A stretch of DNA of 64,000 nucleotides from Hyphomicrobium zavarzinii ATCC 27496 (GCF_000383415.1 NZ_KB911258.1:62001-126000), one strand, 5' to 3'; counted from the first letter of the stretch, positions 1-8,714 are shown. A program made the numbers and translations. The notes: a model not told the origin generated them from the sequence alone.

Positions 1-1
1 C

Positions 2-607
2 ATCGGCGTGGCCTCGTGGTACGGCAGTGATTTCCACGGCCGCCATACGGCCAACGGCGAAGTCTTCGACATGAATGCGCTGACGGCCGCCCATCCGACG
101 CTGCCGATGCCGAGCTACGTCTACGTGACAAACCTCGCCAACGACCGCACCATTCTGGTGCGCGTCAACGATCGCGGCCCTTACGTGGGCGAGCGCATGA
201 TCGACCTTTCCAGAGCCTCGGCGCGTGAGCTGGGCCTCATGTCCGGCGGAACCGGGCGGGTTCGCGTCCGCTACGCCGGACCGGCCCCCCTCGACGGTAA
301 CGATGCCCGCGAGCGCCAGTATCTCGCCAGCCGCTCGGGGAATGGCGGAACCGACATCGCCGCCTACGAGCGGGATCAGTCCGCGCGGGAGTGGGAGCAG
401 TACCGACGCAAGGCATTCGGACCGCAGGGCGTGGCACAGGAAGCCCAGCCGCCCGTGGGGGTGCCGCCGGTTGCCTACGCCGACGGCGCGTTCAACCGGA
501 ACGCGGCAAACCCAAGCTATGCACCCCGCAGCTACGCGGCGGCCGAGCCACAGCAGGATAGCGGCTGGTCGCCTTCGTCCTATCGCGCGGGGCTGGTCGC
601 CCGCTAA
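2..607 (+). CDS. rlpA: RlpA-like septal lytic transglycosylase, 3' part
   Basis: The gene runs in from the left edge, so its start and signal peptide lie outside the window. The first visible residues (IGVASWYG, then FHGRHTANGEVFD) are the opening of the double-psi beta-barrel RlpA domain, and the later VRVNDRGPYV and IDLSRASARELG segments are also characteristic of it. RlpA proteins bind and cleave glycan strands lacking stem peptides at the septum in some bacteria. The remainder, from about residue 105, is Ala/Pro/Gln-rich and low in complexity. No SPOR domain is recognisable, although one is common at the C-terminus of this family, so this copy seems to lack it. Confidence 0.85.
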   Translation: MGVASWYGSDFHGRHTANGEVFDMNALTAAHPTLPMPSYVYVTNLANDRTILVRVNDRGPYVGERMIDLSRASARELGLMSGGTGRVRVRYAGPAPLDGNDARERQYLASRSGNGGTDIAAYERDQSAREWEQYRRKAFGPQGVAQEAQPPVGVPPVAYADGAFNRNAANPSYAPRSYAAAEPQQDSGWSPSSYRAGLVAR

Positions 608-810
608 GTCTCACGGGCAACGGCGGCGAGTTCTGGGTACCTCAAGAAAAAGACTGAAGGAACAAGCGTTTGCAAGGGCGCCTGTGCCATCTTCCGCACG
701 TCCCATCCCTGTCCTATATCCACGGGCGGAATCTGGAACATTTGTAACGCGAACCGCACCCCGGTTCGGCGTAGAAGATGCGACCGGAGCAAGGGACAGG
801 GGCAGGATTT

Positions 811-2259
811 ATGTCTCGCTATTTCAAGGAATTCGCCGCTCTCGTTGCGGCTGGCTTGCTCGGCGTCGCGGGCGCCTCGATGTTCGATCGGGAGGCGACC
901 GCGCAAAGGGCGGAGATCGGCGTCGCGCGTGAGGTGCCGCCGTCGCGCGAGGTTGCGCAGTACTCGTTCTCGCCGATCGTGCGCCGCGCCGCGCCGGCGG
1001 TCGTCAACGTCTACGTTCAGCGCCGCGTGCAGACCTTCTCCTCGCCCTTCGCCAACGATCCCTTCTTCCGTCAGTTCTTCGGCGATGCATTCGGCCAGCC
1101 CTCCGAGCGTATTCAAAGCTCGCTCGGCTCCGGCGTGATCGTGAGCCCGGAAGGCATCGTCGTCACCAACACGCACGTCATCCGGGGGCGCGGCGAGACC
1201 GAGATCCGCATCGCGCTCGCCGACAAGCGCGAGTTCGACGCGAAGGTTCTGACCCAGGACGACAAGACGGACATCGCGATCCTCAAGATCGAGAACGGCG
1301 ATCATCGCTTCCCGACGCTCGAGTTGGAGGATTCCGACACGCTCGAAGTGGGCGACATGGTGCTCGCCATCGGCAATCCGTTCGGCGTTGGCCAGACGGT
1401 GACGAGCGGCATCGTGTCCGCGCTCGCCAGGAGTGAGATCGGAAACTCGGATTCCCAGGTGTTCATTCAGACCGACGCGGCGATCAACCCCGGCAACTCG
1501 GGCGGCGCGCTCGTCGACATGTCGGGCAAGCTCGTCGGCATCAACACGATGATTTTTTCCCAATCCGGCGGCTCGCAGGGCATCGGCTTCGCGATCCCGT
1601 CGAACCTCGTGCGCCTTTACGTGCAGGGTGCCGTGGAGGGCCGCAAGGTCGAGCGGCCGTGGCTCGGTGCGCGCCTGGAGACGGTCACGCGCGACATGGC
1701 CGAGGCGCTGGGTCTCGATCGTGTCGCAGGCGCCGTCGTCGCGCGCGTGTCCGATAAGGGGCCGGCCGCAGGCGCTGGACTGATCGCGGGAGATGTCATC
1801 GTCAACGTCGATGGCTTCGAGGTGGGAGACGCGCGCGCGGTCCACTATCGCCTGACGACGCGCGGCATCGGCAGCCAGGTCAAAGTGGGTGTCATCCGCA
1901 AAGGACAGCCGCAGACGCTCGAGCTGACCCTCGTGGCCGCGCCGCAGCCCGGCCGCGACGACGTGCGTAACCTCGCCGGGCAGCATCCGCTCGATGGCGC
2001 CCGGGTTTCCAACATTCTGCCCGCGGTCGCCGACGAGCTCGGCATCGATGAAGGCGAAGGCGTCGTCGTTCTCTCCGTCCGCCGCTCTTCCACCGCCGCG
2101 CGCCTTGGCTTCCAGCCGGGCGACATCATCGTGCAGGTGGGCCAGGTGCAGGTCTCGACCGTGAGCGACCTGGAGAAGCAGCTTGCCGTTCGTCAGCGCA
2201 TGTGGCTCGTGGCCGTGCGCCGCGGCGACAAGGTGTTCAATCTCCAGGTGCCGGGATAG
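811..2259 (+). CDS. degP: Do-like periplasmic serine protease (DegP/DegQ family)
   Basis: 482 residues. The chosen ATG follows an AGGGGCAGG ribosome site; an upstream in-frame ATG at 778 lacks one. An N-terminal hydrophobic segment (residues 8-23) followed by ATAQ suggests a signal peptide or anchor. The trypsin-like domain carries the full catalytic triad: His122 in TNTHVI, Asp154 in KTDIAILK and Ser230 in NPGNSGGAL. Two PDZ domains follow (about 280-370 and 385-475), with the usual carboxylate-binding loops. The family degrades or refolds misfolded envelope proteins as cage-forming oligomers. Whether this copy is closer to DegP, DegQ or DegS-like MucD proteins cannot be settled by eye; two PDZ domains argue against DegS. 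Confidence 0.93.
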   Translation: MSRYFKEFAALVAAGLLGVAGASMFDREATAQRAEIGVAREVPPSREVAQYSFSPIVRRAAPAVVNVYVQRRVQTFSSPFANDPFFRQFFGDAFGQPSERIQSSLGSGVIVSPEGIVVTNTHVIRGRGETEIRIALADKREFDAKVLTQDDKTDIAILKIENGDHRFPTLELEDSDTLEVGDMVLAIGNPFGVGQTVTSGIVSALARSEIGNSDSQVFIQTDAAINPGNSGGALVDMSGKLVGINTMIFSQSGGSQGIGFAIPSNLVRLYVQGAVEGRKVERPWLGARLETVTRDMAEALGLDRVAGAVVARVSDKGPAAGAGLIAGDVIVNVDGFEVGDARAVHYRLTTRGIGSQVKVGVIRKGQPQTLELTLVAAPQPGRDDVRNLAGQHPLDGARVSNILPAVADELGIDEGEGVVVLSVRRSSTAARLGFQPGDIIVQVGQVQVSTVSDLEKQLAVRQRMWLVAVRRGDKVFNLQVPG

Positions 2260-2292
2260 GCGAAGCGTCCCCTCCAGGCTAACATCGGATCC

Positions 2293-3612
2293 ATGAGCAA
2301 TCTCTTTGAAGCCGCCGGGCTCGAAAAAAGCGCGCCCCGCCCGCTGGCCGATCGTCTTCGGCCGCAGAAGCTGTCGGAGGTGGCAGGGCAGGCGCACATC
2401 GTCGGGCCCGAAGGCACGCTGACGCGCCTGCTCGCAAGCGGCCGTCTGCCGAGCCTCATCCTGTGGGGACCGCCCGGCTGCGGAAAAACCACCATCGCGC
2501 GCCTTCTCGCCCATGAGACCAAGCTCGAGCTGGAGCAGCTCTCGGCGATTTTTTCCGGCGTTGCGGAGCTGCGCAAAGCCTTCGACCGGGCCAAGGCCCG
2601 CCGTGAGCAGGGTCGCGGCACGCTGCTCTTCATCGACGAGATCCATCGTTTCAACCGCTCTCAGCAGGACAGCTTCCTGCCTTATATGGAGGACGGCACC
2701 ATCACGCTCGTCGGCGCGACAACGGAGAACCCGTCGTTCGAGATCAACGCCGCCGTGCTCTCCCGCGCGACTGTTCTGACGCTGAACCGTCTCGACGAGG
2801 ATGCGCTGGAGGATCTCGTGAAGCGTGCCGAAGCCGAGGAGCGTCGGCCCCTCCCGCTGGACGCGGACGCCCGCGATGCCCTGAAGTCGATGGCCGACGG
2901 CGATGGCCGGGCCGTCATCAATCTTGCCGAGGAGGTGTTGCTGGCGGTGAAGCCCGGCGGCAAGCCTCTGGACCGGGCGGCTCTCGTCAAGCTCGTGCAG
3001 CGCCGCGCGCCGCTCTATGACAAGGGGCGTGATGGTCACTACAACCTGATCTCTGCGCTCCATAAGGCCGTGCGCGGATCGGATCCCGATGCCTCCCTCT
3101 ACTGGCTGTGCCGGATGCTTGACGGGGGAGAGGATCGCCTGTTCATCGCCCGCCGTCTCGTGCGCATGGCCATCGAGGACATCGGCCTTGCCGATCCCCA
3201 GGCGCTCGTGATCGCCAACGCGGCCAAGGAGACGTTCGATTTTCTGGGCAGCCCCGAGGGGGAGCTGGCGCTTGCGGAGGCGACCATCTACCTGGCCACC
3301 GCCCCCAAATCGAACGCCAACTACGTGGCCTACAAGGCGGCCATGCGTGCCGCCAAGGAGCACGGCTCGCTGAGCCCGCCCAAGATCATCCTCAACGCCC
3401 CCACCAAGCTGATGGAGGAGGAGGGCTATGGCGACGGCTATCTCTACGACCACGACCAGCCGGACGCCTTCTCGGGGCAGAACTACTTTCCCGACGAGAT
3501 GCGCACCCGTCCCAAGTTCTACGATCCCCCCGAGCGGGGCTTCGAGCGGGAGCTTGGTAAACGCCTCTCCTACTGGGACGGCCTGCGCAGAAAGCGGCAG
3601 GACAGCCAATAG
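2293..3612 (+). CDS. rarA: Replication-associated recombination protein RarA (MgsA) AAA+ ATPase
   Basis: 439 residues, usual length for the family. Walker A is GPPGCGKT at residues 59-66; Walker B is LLFIDEIHRFN followed by RSQQD, the clamp-loader/RuvB-like arrangement. VGATTENPSFE contains sensor 1 and is very typical of RarA. The C-terminal half (YDKGRDGHYNLISALHKAVRGSD, a tetramerisation domain) is also conserved. RarA acts at stalled replication forks together with RecA and SSB. It sits 33 bp downstream of the protease gene on the same strand; this link is probably positional only. Confidence 0.95.
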   Translation: MSNLFEAAGLEKSAPRPLADRLRPQKLSEVAGQAHIVGPEGTLTRLLASGRLPSLILWGPPGCGKTTIARLLAHETKLELEQLSAIFSGVAELRKAFDRAKARREQGRGTLLFIDEIHRFNRSQQDSFLPYMEDGTITLVGATTENPSFEINAAVLSRATVLTLNRLDEDALEDLVKRAEAEERRPLPLDADARDALKSMADGDGRAVINLAEEVLLAVKPGGKPLDRAALVKLVQRRAPLYDKGRDGHYNLISALHKAVRGSDPDASLYWLCRMLDGGEDRLFIARRLVRMAIEDIGLADPQALVIANAAKETFDFLGSPEGELALAEATIYLATAPKSNANYVAYKAAMRAAKEHGSLSPPKIILNAPTKLMEEEGYGDGYLYDHDQPDAFSGQNYFPDEMRTRPKFYDPPERGFERELGKRLSYWDGLRRKRQDSQ

Positions 3613-3760
3613 GCTCATGCAGCTCAGATAACCGGAAAACCGTGGCCTGGGCGATCTGGCCAACCTCGCGGCCGCCCCCTATAGTCCGTGGCGCGACGGC
3701 CGGGGAGGGACTGAGCGCTCTGGCCGCTCGACGGGGCGGATCGAGGTAGGGAAGCGTTTC

Positions 3761-4306
3761 ATGATTGAATTCAACGATCTTTGGCGCGGGCATCCGATCA
3801 ACGAAAGCGTGTCGACCCCGTGTATCGCTCCCCACAATCTCACCAATCTTGAAGGCAAGACGATCCTCGCGGGTTTTCCGGTTTTCTCGAACCAGTGCGC
3901 CATCCGCATGGGCGTCGCGCTCCGCAGGGCGGGCGTTCAGCCGTCGCAGCTCTCGGGCATCTCGCACTGCTCCGTCCATCCGCGCGATGAGATGCACTTC
4001 ATCAACGCCAGCCAGCTCGCCCAGGGCATCGCGCGGGCGAAGATCGACGGCATCGGCCCGACGGAGAAGTTCATCGGCGCGGACGCCGCCGAGTTCTACC
4101 CGAAGATCTTCGGCCGCACGGGCATCATCTACATCCAGGACTATTGGCGCCGCTCCTCCGATACGGGGCGCCCCACCGGCGACCACATCGACGTGTGGAA
4201 CGGCTACCGCTCCTCCGCGAAATGGCTGATGGAGTGGTTCTCCTGGCTTGGTTACTATTCGAACTATGCCGGCGCCGGAGAGATCTGGTTCTGGGAAGTT
4301 AAGTGA
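3761..4306 (+). CDS. Tae4-family peptidoglycan amidase (type VI effector-like)
   Basis: 181 residues, starting at an ATG preceded by GAGGTAGGGAAG. The fold signature of Tae4 effectors (NlpC/P60-like D,L-endopeptidases that cut between D-Glu and meso-DAP) is visible: FNDLW near the N-terminus, the nucleophile segment NQCAIRMG with Cys46, GRTGIIYI in the middle, and GDHIDVWNG carrying the catalytic His142 and Asp144. There is no signal peptide, as expected for a protein delivered by a type VI secretion system rather than by Sec. No VgrG, Hcp, PAAR or other secretion gene lies in the window, so this is an orphan. Cys and His are intact, so activity is plausible. Delivery route and target are inference. 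Confidence 0.8.
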   Translation: MIEFNDLWRGHPINESVSTPCIAPHNLTNLEGKTILAGFPVFSNQCAIRMGVALRRAGVQPSQLSGISHCSVHPRDEMHFINASQLAQGIARAKIDGIGPTEKFIGADAAEFYPKIFGRTGIIYIQDYWRRSSDTGRPTGDHIDVWNGYRSSAKWLMEWFSWLGYYSNYAGAGEIWFWEVK

Positions 4307-4376
4307 GCGCGAAAGAAGACGACCAAGAGGGGTGGGGAGCGCAAGCGGAGACACCCGAGGACGACCGGAGGGGTTC

Positions 4377-4613
4377 ATGCGCTATCTCGTTGCAATCATT
4401 TTCGCCATCGTGGGCGCCGCCCTCGCCATGAAGTTTTTGAGCGGCCCCGTGGCGGATTGGGCCGCCCTCCAGTTCAAGTACGAGAGCTCGGACGAGGCCG
4501 AGAACATCAACCAGCTCGCTTATATGGTCGTGAACCTCGCCGGCCTCATCGTGGGCTGGACCATCGGCTGGGTGATCGGCGGCCCGCTCCGCGGCGGATC
4601 GCGCGCCGACTGA
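4377..4613 (+). CDS. Small two-helix membrane protein
   Basis: 78 residues, ATG preceded by GGAGGGG. Two hydrophobic segments are evident: residues 2-21 (starting YLVAIIFAIVGAALAM) and about 50-70 (including VVNLAGLIVGWTIGWVIGG), joined by an acidic hydrophilic loop (SSDEAENIN). No family recognised. It lies 70 bp downstream of the Tae4-like amidase on the same strand, so it may be cotranscribed. An immunity or export-partner role is possible, but known Tai4 immunity proteins are soluble periplasmic proteins, which this is not. Confidence 0.7.
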   Translation: MRYLVAIIFAIVGAALAMKFLSGPVADWAALQFKYESSDEAENINQLAYMVVNLAGLIVGWTIGWVIGGPLRGGSRAD

Positions 4614-4752
4614 GCCCTCGCGCGCGCCCGGCAAGGGTGCTATCGGAAGTCCTCCGGCGAACGGAAACGGCTGCGACAGGCATGAAGCGGCCGAGGATGG
4701 AGTTTGCGGCCCATCGAAGCTTGTCCGCACGAAGCTGAAAGACCCCATTCCC

Positions 4753-5766
4753 ATGACTGACCGCGCGCAGGAGCGCGTTGAGACGATCGAGGTGACGGAG
4801 CGCGAGGCGGGCATGCGCCTGGATCGCTGGTTCCGCGTGCACTTCCCCGAAATCACCCACGGCTACCTGCAGAAGCTGCTGCGGTCCGGGCAGGTGAGGG
4901 TGGACGCGAAGCGCGTCGAGGCCAAGGAGCGCCTCGAAGCCGGTTCCAAGATCCGCGTGCCGAAGGCCGCGCGCACGCCGCGCGAAGGAAGCCCCGCCGC
5001 CGCGCAGGCTTCCGTTCCGTCTGCATCGAAGGCCGATCGCGAGCTGATCGAGAGCATGATCCTGTTCGAGGACGACGACGTGCTCGTCCTCAACAAGCCG
5101 TTCGGCATCGCGGTGCAGGGCGGCACGGGGACGCGCCGCCATATCGACGGCATTCTCGCCGGTATGGTCGACCGCTTCGGGGACCGCCCCCGTCTTGTCC
5201 ATCGGCTCGACCGTGACACCACGGGCGTTTTGCTGGTCGCGAAGCATCGCGCCGCGGCGGCGAAGCTCGGCCGCATTTTCCAGACACGCTCCGCCGCCAA
5301 GACCTACTGGGCTCTCGTCAAGGGCGTGCCCAAGCCGCCGCAGGGCAAGATCGAGGCCGCACTCGTCAAGGCGTCCGGTCCCGATGGAGATCGCATTCGC
5401 AAGGCGCGGCCCGGCGAGCAGAAGGAAGCCATGCACGCCACCACGCACTACTCGGTGATCGACCGGGTTGCGCATAAGGCGTCGTGGGTCTCGCTCAAGC
5501 CGGTCACCGGGCGTCAGCACCAGCTCCGCGCGCACATGGAAATGATCGGGCACCCGATCGTCGGCGACAACAAATATGACGGCGGCATGGATCTGGTGGC
5601 GGAGAACATCGAGCCGAAGCTGCACCTTCACGCGCGCAGGCTCATCATTCCGCACCCGGCCGGGAAGGCGAAGATCGACGTTTCCGCACCCCTGCCGCCC
5701 CACATGCTCGTCACCTGGGATTTGCTGGGTCTCGATCCGCGCCGTTTCGACAAGGACGATGGCTGA
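4753..5766 (+). CDS. rluC: RluA-family 23S rRNA pseudouridine synthase (RluC-type)
   Basis: 337 residues. An N-terminal S4 RNA-binding domain (residues 15-75, with GMRLDRWFR and LLRSGQVRVDAKR) precedes the pseudouridine synthase domain. The catalytic motif is HRLDRDTTG, whose second Asp is the family's nucleophile, and VTGRQHQLRAHM is the conserved RNA-binding and active-site strand. RluC modifies three uridines of domain V in 23S rRNA in E. coli; RluD is the alternative. The S4-containing RluC assignment is the usual one in alphaproteobacteria, but exact target sites are inferred. The stop lies 3 bp before the next start, so it is probably in an operon with the HAD and ATP12 genes. Confidence 0.85.
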   Translation: MTDRAQERVETIEVTEREAGMRLDRWFRVHFPEITHGYLQKLLRSGQVRVDAKRVEAKERLEAGSKIRVPKAARTPREGSPAAAQASVPSASKADRELIESMILFEDDDVLVLNKPFGIAVQGGTGTRRHIDGILAGMVDRFGDRPRLVHRLDRDTTGVLLVAKHRAAAAKLGRIFQTRSAAKTYWALVKGVPKPPQGKIEAALVKASGPDGDRIRKARPGEQKEAMHATTHYSVIDRVAHKASWVSLKPVTGRQHQLRAHMEMIGHPIVGDNKYDGGMDLVAENIEPKLHLHARRLIIPHPAGKAKIDVSAPLPPHMLVTWDLLGLDPRRFDKDDG

Positions 5767-5769
5767 GGC

Positions 5770-6459
5770 ATGACGGCCGTGAAGCTCGTCATCTTCGATT
5801 GCGATGGAACGCTGGTGGACAGCCAGCACGTCATCGTGGCCGCTATGCAGGGCGCGTTCGCATCGGAAGGGCTGATCGCACCCCCGCGTGACCGCATCGT
5901 CGGCGTCGTTGGCCTGTCGCTCGACATTGCGGTCGCGCGCCTCGTGCCGGAGGGGACGGACTTCGAGCGCGTCGACCGGCTGGCGGAAGCCTACAAGGCC
6001 GCCTTCGGCGAATTGCGCCGTCGGCCCGATCACGTGGAACCCTTGTTCGCTGGCGTCCGCGAGACGCTGGCGAAGCTCGCGGCACGGGACGGCGTTCTTC
6101 TGGGCCTCGCCACCGGTAAATCGCGCCGTGGCGTGGACGCCGTGCTCGAGCGTGAGGGGTGGGGGGATCTGTTTGCCACCATCCAGACGGCCGACACGCA
6201 CCCCTCGAAGCCACATCCGTCCATGATCTACGCCGCCATTGATGAGACGGCCGCCGAAACGCCGGACACCGTGATGATCGGTGACACCACCTTCGATATC
6301 GAGATGGCACGAGAGGCCGGCACCTCCGCGATCGGCGTAAGCTGGGGCTACCACCCGGAGGATGCGCTCCGGGCGGCCGGCGCGCACCACGTCTCGGCCG
6401 ATTGCGCCGAGCTCGAGCAGGCGCTCGATCGCATCGTATTCCATCGGGAGCGAGCTTGA
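5770..6459 (+). CDS. HAD-superfamily phosphatase (phosphoglycolate phosphatase-like)
   Basis: 229 residues. HAD motif I is FDCDGTLVDS (Asp10 nucleophile, Asp12 general acid/base), motif II is LATGKSRRG, motif III includes SKPHPSM and motif IV is MIGDTTFDIEMA. The helical cap between motifs I and II is of the C1 type found in Gph and PGMB-like enzymes. In alphaproteobacteria this gene commonly follows the pseudouridine synthase and precedes atpF chaperone ATP12, as here. Substrate is unproven; phosphoglycolate or another small phosphomonoester is the usual guess. Its stop overlaps the next start (TGATG), implying translational coupling. Confidence 0.88.
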   Translation: MTAVKLVIFDCDGTLVDSQHVIVAAMQGAFASEGLIAPPRDRIVGVVGLSLDIAVARLVPEGTDFERVDRLAEAYKAAFGELRRRPDHVEPLFAGVRETLAKLAARDGVLLGLATGKSRRGVDAVLEREGWGDLFATIQTADTHPSKPHPSMIYAAIDETAAETPDTVMIGDTTFDIEMAREAGTSAIGVSWGYHPEDALRAAGAHHVSADCAELEQALDRIVFHRERA

Positions 6460-7244
6460 TGACGGGTGACGAGACGAGGTCCAACGGCAAGGCCAATGGC
6501 GCGCCGGGGCTCGAGATCAAGGATTCGCTGCGCGCTCCGCTTCCGAAGCGCTTCTACAAGTCCGTTTCCGTCGAGCAGCAGCCGGAAGGCTTCGCGATCC
6601 TGCTCGATGGACGCGCCATCAAGACCCCCGGCAAGCGCGCGCTCGTCGTTCCGGCCGAGGCGCTGGCGGACGCCATCGCCGCCGAATGGGCAGAGCAGGG
6701 CGAACGCATCGACCCGGCCACAATGCCGCTCACCCGCATCGCGAACTCCGCCATCGATGCCGTGTCCGCCCGCATGGCGGAGGTCGTGGGCGATGTGGTG
6801 GCGTTCTCGGGCAGCGATCTTCTGTGCTACCGCGCCGAATCTCCGGAGACGCTGGTGCGCCGGCAGGCCTCGGCATGGGATCCTGTGCTCGCATGGGCGC
6901 GCGAGGAGCTGGAAGCGGAGTTCAAGCTTCAGAAGGGCTTGATGCCGATCGAGCAGCCGCCCGAGGCTCTGCAAGCCATCGGTCGCGCGCTGGGCAGCTT
7001 GGATGCGCTGAGCCTCGCAGCGCTTCACGTGCTGACCACCATCGGCGGCTCGGCCCTGTTGGCGCTCGCTCATTCCAGGGGACGTCTGTCTCTCGACGAG
7101 GCATGGGCCGCGGCAACCGTGGACGAGACGTGGCAGCGCGAGCAGTGGGGCTATGACGCCGAGGCCGAAGCGCAAGCCGCCGCCCGCTTCGCCGAGTTCA
7201 GCGCCGCAAGTCGGTGTCTTCGCCTTCTTCATCCTCTTCGATGA
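6459..7244 (+). CDS. ATP12-family F1-ATPase assembly chaperone
   Basis: 261 residues; ATG overlaps the upstream stop (TGATG). FYKSVSVEQQPEGFAILLDG near residue 30 and the hallmark PLTRIANSAIDAV near residue 95 identify ATP12, which in mitochondria and alphaproteobacteria binds the F1 alpha subunit before assembly of the hexamer. DLLCYRAESPE and the C-terminal EQWGYDAEAEAQAA are further conserved blocks. The last 47 bp overlap the convergent MgtC-like gene, and the final residues (CLRLLHPLR) lie in that overlap, so the tail may be less constrained. Confidence 0.9.
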   Translation: MTGDETRSNGKANGAPGLEIKDSLRAPLPKRFYKSVSVEQQPEGFAILLDGRAIKTPGKRALVVPAEALADAIAAEWAEQGERIDPATMPLTRIANSAIDAVSARMAEVVGDVVAFSGSDLLCYRAESPETLVRRQASAWDPVLAWAREELEAEFKLQKGLMPIEQPPEALQAIGRALGSLDALSLAALHVLTTIGGSALLALAHSRGRLSLDEAWAAATVDETWQREQWGYDAEAEAQAAARFAEFSAASRCLRLLHPLR

Positions 7245-7731
7245 TAAGAGCGGACTCCCGCGAGCTGTCCGGGCTGGACCGCGGCGATTGGATGAACCTC
7301 AAAATCACGAACGACAGAAGCGCGGCCACGATCGCGAGCATGTAATGGCCTGCGCCTGACGCGACGCCGAGTGCACCGGCCATCCACATGCCAGCACCCG
7401 TGGTGAGCCCTCGCACGCTATTGCGTCCCTGGATGATGGTGCCCGCCGCGAGAAACGCGACGCCCGCGGTGACGGCTTCGATGATACGGATCGGATCGGA
7501 CGCGCCCTCGGAATGGCTGAGGCGTACCGTCTCGTAGATTTCGAATGTCAGCACTGTGAAGACTGAAGCCGCGAGCGCAACCAGCATGTAGGTGCGGATG
7601 CCGGCCGGACGATCTCGCTCTTCCCGATCCCAGCCGAGCAGCGCCGCAAGCGCCGCTGCGAGCACGAGACGAAACACGACCTCCACATAAGCGAGAGACC
7701 CCGAGGGATAGAGAAGCTCGAGAGCAGTCAC
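7198..7731 (-). CDS. MgtC/SapB-family membrane protein
   Basis: 177 residues with four to five transmembrane helices. Family blocks visible: the LLGWDREERDRPAGIRTYMLVALA segment (helix-loop with the conserved G and R), then EAVTAGVAFLAAGTIIQG and VRGLTTGAGMWMAGALGVASG. MgtC proteins are tied to growth in low magnesium and acid and in Salmonella bind the F-ATPase. This copy has only the membrane domain plus a short acidic tail (EEDEEGEDTD). The acidic tail is encoded in the overlap with the convergent ATP12 gene; a functional link between the two is speculative. Confidence 0.88.
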   Translation of the reverse strand: MTALELLYPSGSLAYVEVVFRLVLAAALAALLGWDREERDRPAGIRTYMLVALAASVFTVLTFEIYETVRLSHSEGASDPIRIIEAVTAGVAFLAAGTIIQGRNSVRGLTTGAGMWMAGALGVASGAGHYMLAIVAALLSFVILRFIQSPRSSPDSSRESALIIEEDEEGEDTDLRR

Positions 7732-7811
7732 GGCTGAGTTCCTCCGGAGGACGTGAAACGGGCAGGAGGATAAGCCAAGTCGCTCTTCAGAGAAATGATA
7801 AATTCAAACTA

Positions 7812-8030
7812 TCAGTCTTCGTCATTTCTCTTCGGAACGGTGATGTCGACTCCCGGCGCTTGAATGCGAGTCTTCTCGTTGTCGGACTCGACGGTAGTGC
7901 CTGGCGCGTCGACGCGCGTTCCTTCGCCACTCGAAACAGCAGGGCCGGATGCATCTCTCTGTGCAATTGCGAGAGCACCTCCCATCAGCACGACGGCCGC
8001 CACGAGAATGAGAAGCGTAGTGCGCGACAT
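7812..8030 (-). CDS. Small exported protein of unknown function
   Basis: 72 residues, ATG preceded by a good CAGGAG site on the minus strand. One N-terminal hydrophobic segment (residues 5-22, TLLILVAAVVLMGGALAIA) suggests a signal peptide or single anchor; the rest is hydrophilic, with two similar short stretches (TRVDAPGTTVESDNE and TRIQAPGVDITVPK) that look like an imperfect repeat. No family recognised. It is transcribed divergently from the CpaC-like gene. Confidence 0.65.
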   Translation of the reverse strand: MSRTTLLILVAAVVLMGGALAIAQRDASGPAVSSGEGTRVDAPGTTVESDNEKTRIQAPGVDITVPKRNDED

Positions 8031-8192
8031 GAAAACTCCTGTGAGAAATCCACTTGCTCGTGAAAAAACGCTCGCGGTGCGAAAGCGTTCCCTCATGTGC
8101 AGCATGCCGCGCCCGTTTCGAAGCGCGCGTTAGATCTTCGTTTACCTAATCGGCCGCAGATTGGTGGCAATCTGGAACAGGAGGAGTGGGCC

Positions 8193-8714
8193 ATGGTGCC
8201 GACTGCAGCCATTGCCGTGCGCACAGATGCCCCCGTTCGCCGGGCAATGCTGGCAACGGGCGCGCTCATCGTGCTTGCCGCTCTTCTCGTGTCGGCAAAG
8301 GCGAGAGCTTCGGATCTGGTCGTCGCCTACGACCAGTCGCAGCTTCTGCGTCTGCCGCGGCCGGTGGCCAGCGTCATCATCGGCAACCCATCGATCGCCG
8401 ACGTTGCGATCCAGGGCGGCAACTTGCTCGTGGTGACGGGCAAGACCTTCGGTGTGACGAACATCATCGCGCTCGATGCGGAGCGCAACATCATCCAGGA
8501 TCAGCGCATCGTCGTTCAGCGCGACGAGGTCCGCACGGTGAATCTGACCAAGGGCGGATTGCGCCAGTCCTATAGCTGCACGCCGAACTGCTCGCCGACG
8601 CTCACGATCGGCGACGATAGCGCGTACTTCGATACCATTCAGAAGCACGCCACGGCGAAGACGAAGTTCTCCGACGGCCGCAGCGGCGAAGGCGGCGCCG
8701 GAGAGGGGCAGTAA
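8193..8714 (+). CDS. Exported protein with CpaC/RcpA-type pilus secretin N-terminal domain, no secretin barrel
   Basis: 173 residues, ATG behind GGAGGAG. A signal peptide (residues 20-42, ending SAKARA) is followed by about 80 residues resembling the N-terminal domain of CpaC-type Flp/Tad pilus secretins: LRLPRPVASVIIGNPSIADVAI, then LLVVTGKTFGVTNIIALD, then RIVVQRDE. In CpaC this domain precedes the secretin barrel, but here the protein ends after a short tail with two Cys (YSCTPNCSPTL). No other tad or cpa gene is nearby. It may be a free-standing periplasmic adaptor of the type found beside Tad loci in Rhizobiales; function is unknown. Confidence 0.78.
   Translation: MVPTAAIAVRTDAPVRRAMLATGALIVLAALLVSAKARASDLVVAYDQSQLLRLPRPVASVIIGNPSIADVAIQGGNLLVVTGKTFGVTNIIALDAERNIIQDQRIVVQRDEVRTVNLTKGGLRQSYSCTPNCSPTLTIGDDSAYFDTIQKHATAKTKFSDGRSGEGGAGEGQ

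Noticed and set aside
604-3663. A 1019-residue open frame on the minus strand across the protease and rarA genes.
   Set aside because: It is antisense to two clear genes, is very Arg/His/Gly-rich as expected from GC-rich antisense, and matches no family.
4546-6444. A 632-residue minus-strand frame opposite rluC and the HAD gene.
   Set aside because: Antisense shadow with the same biased composition; the plus-strand genes have intact active-site motifs.
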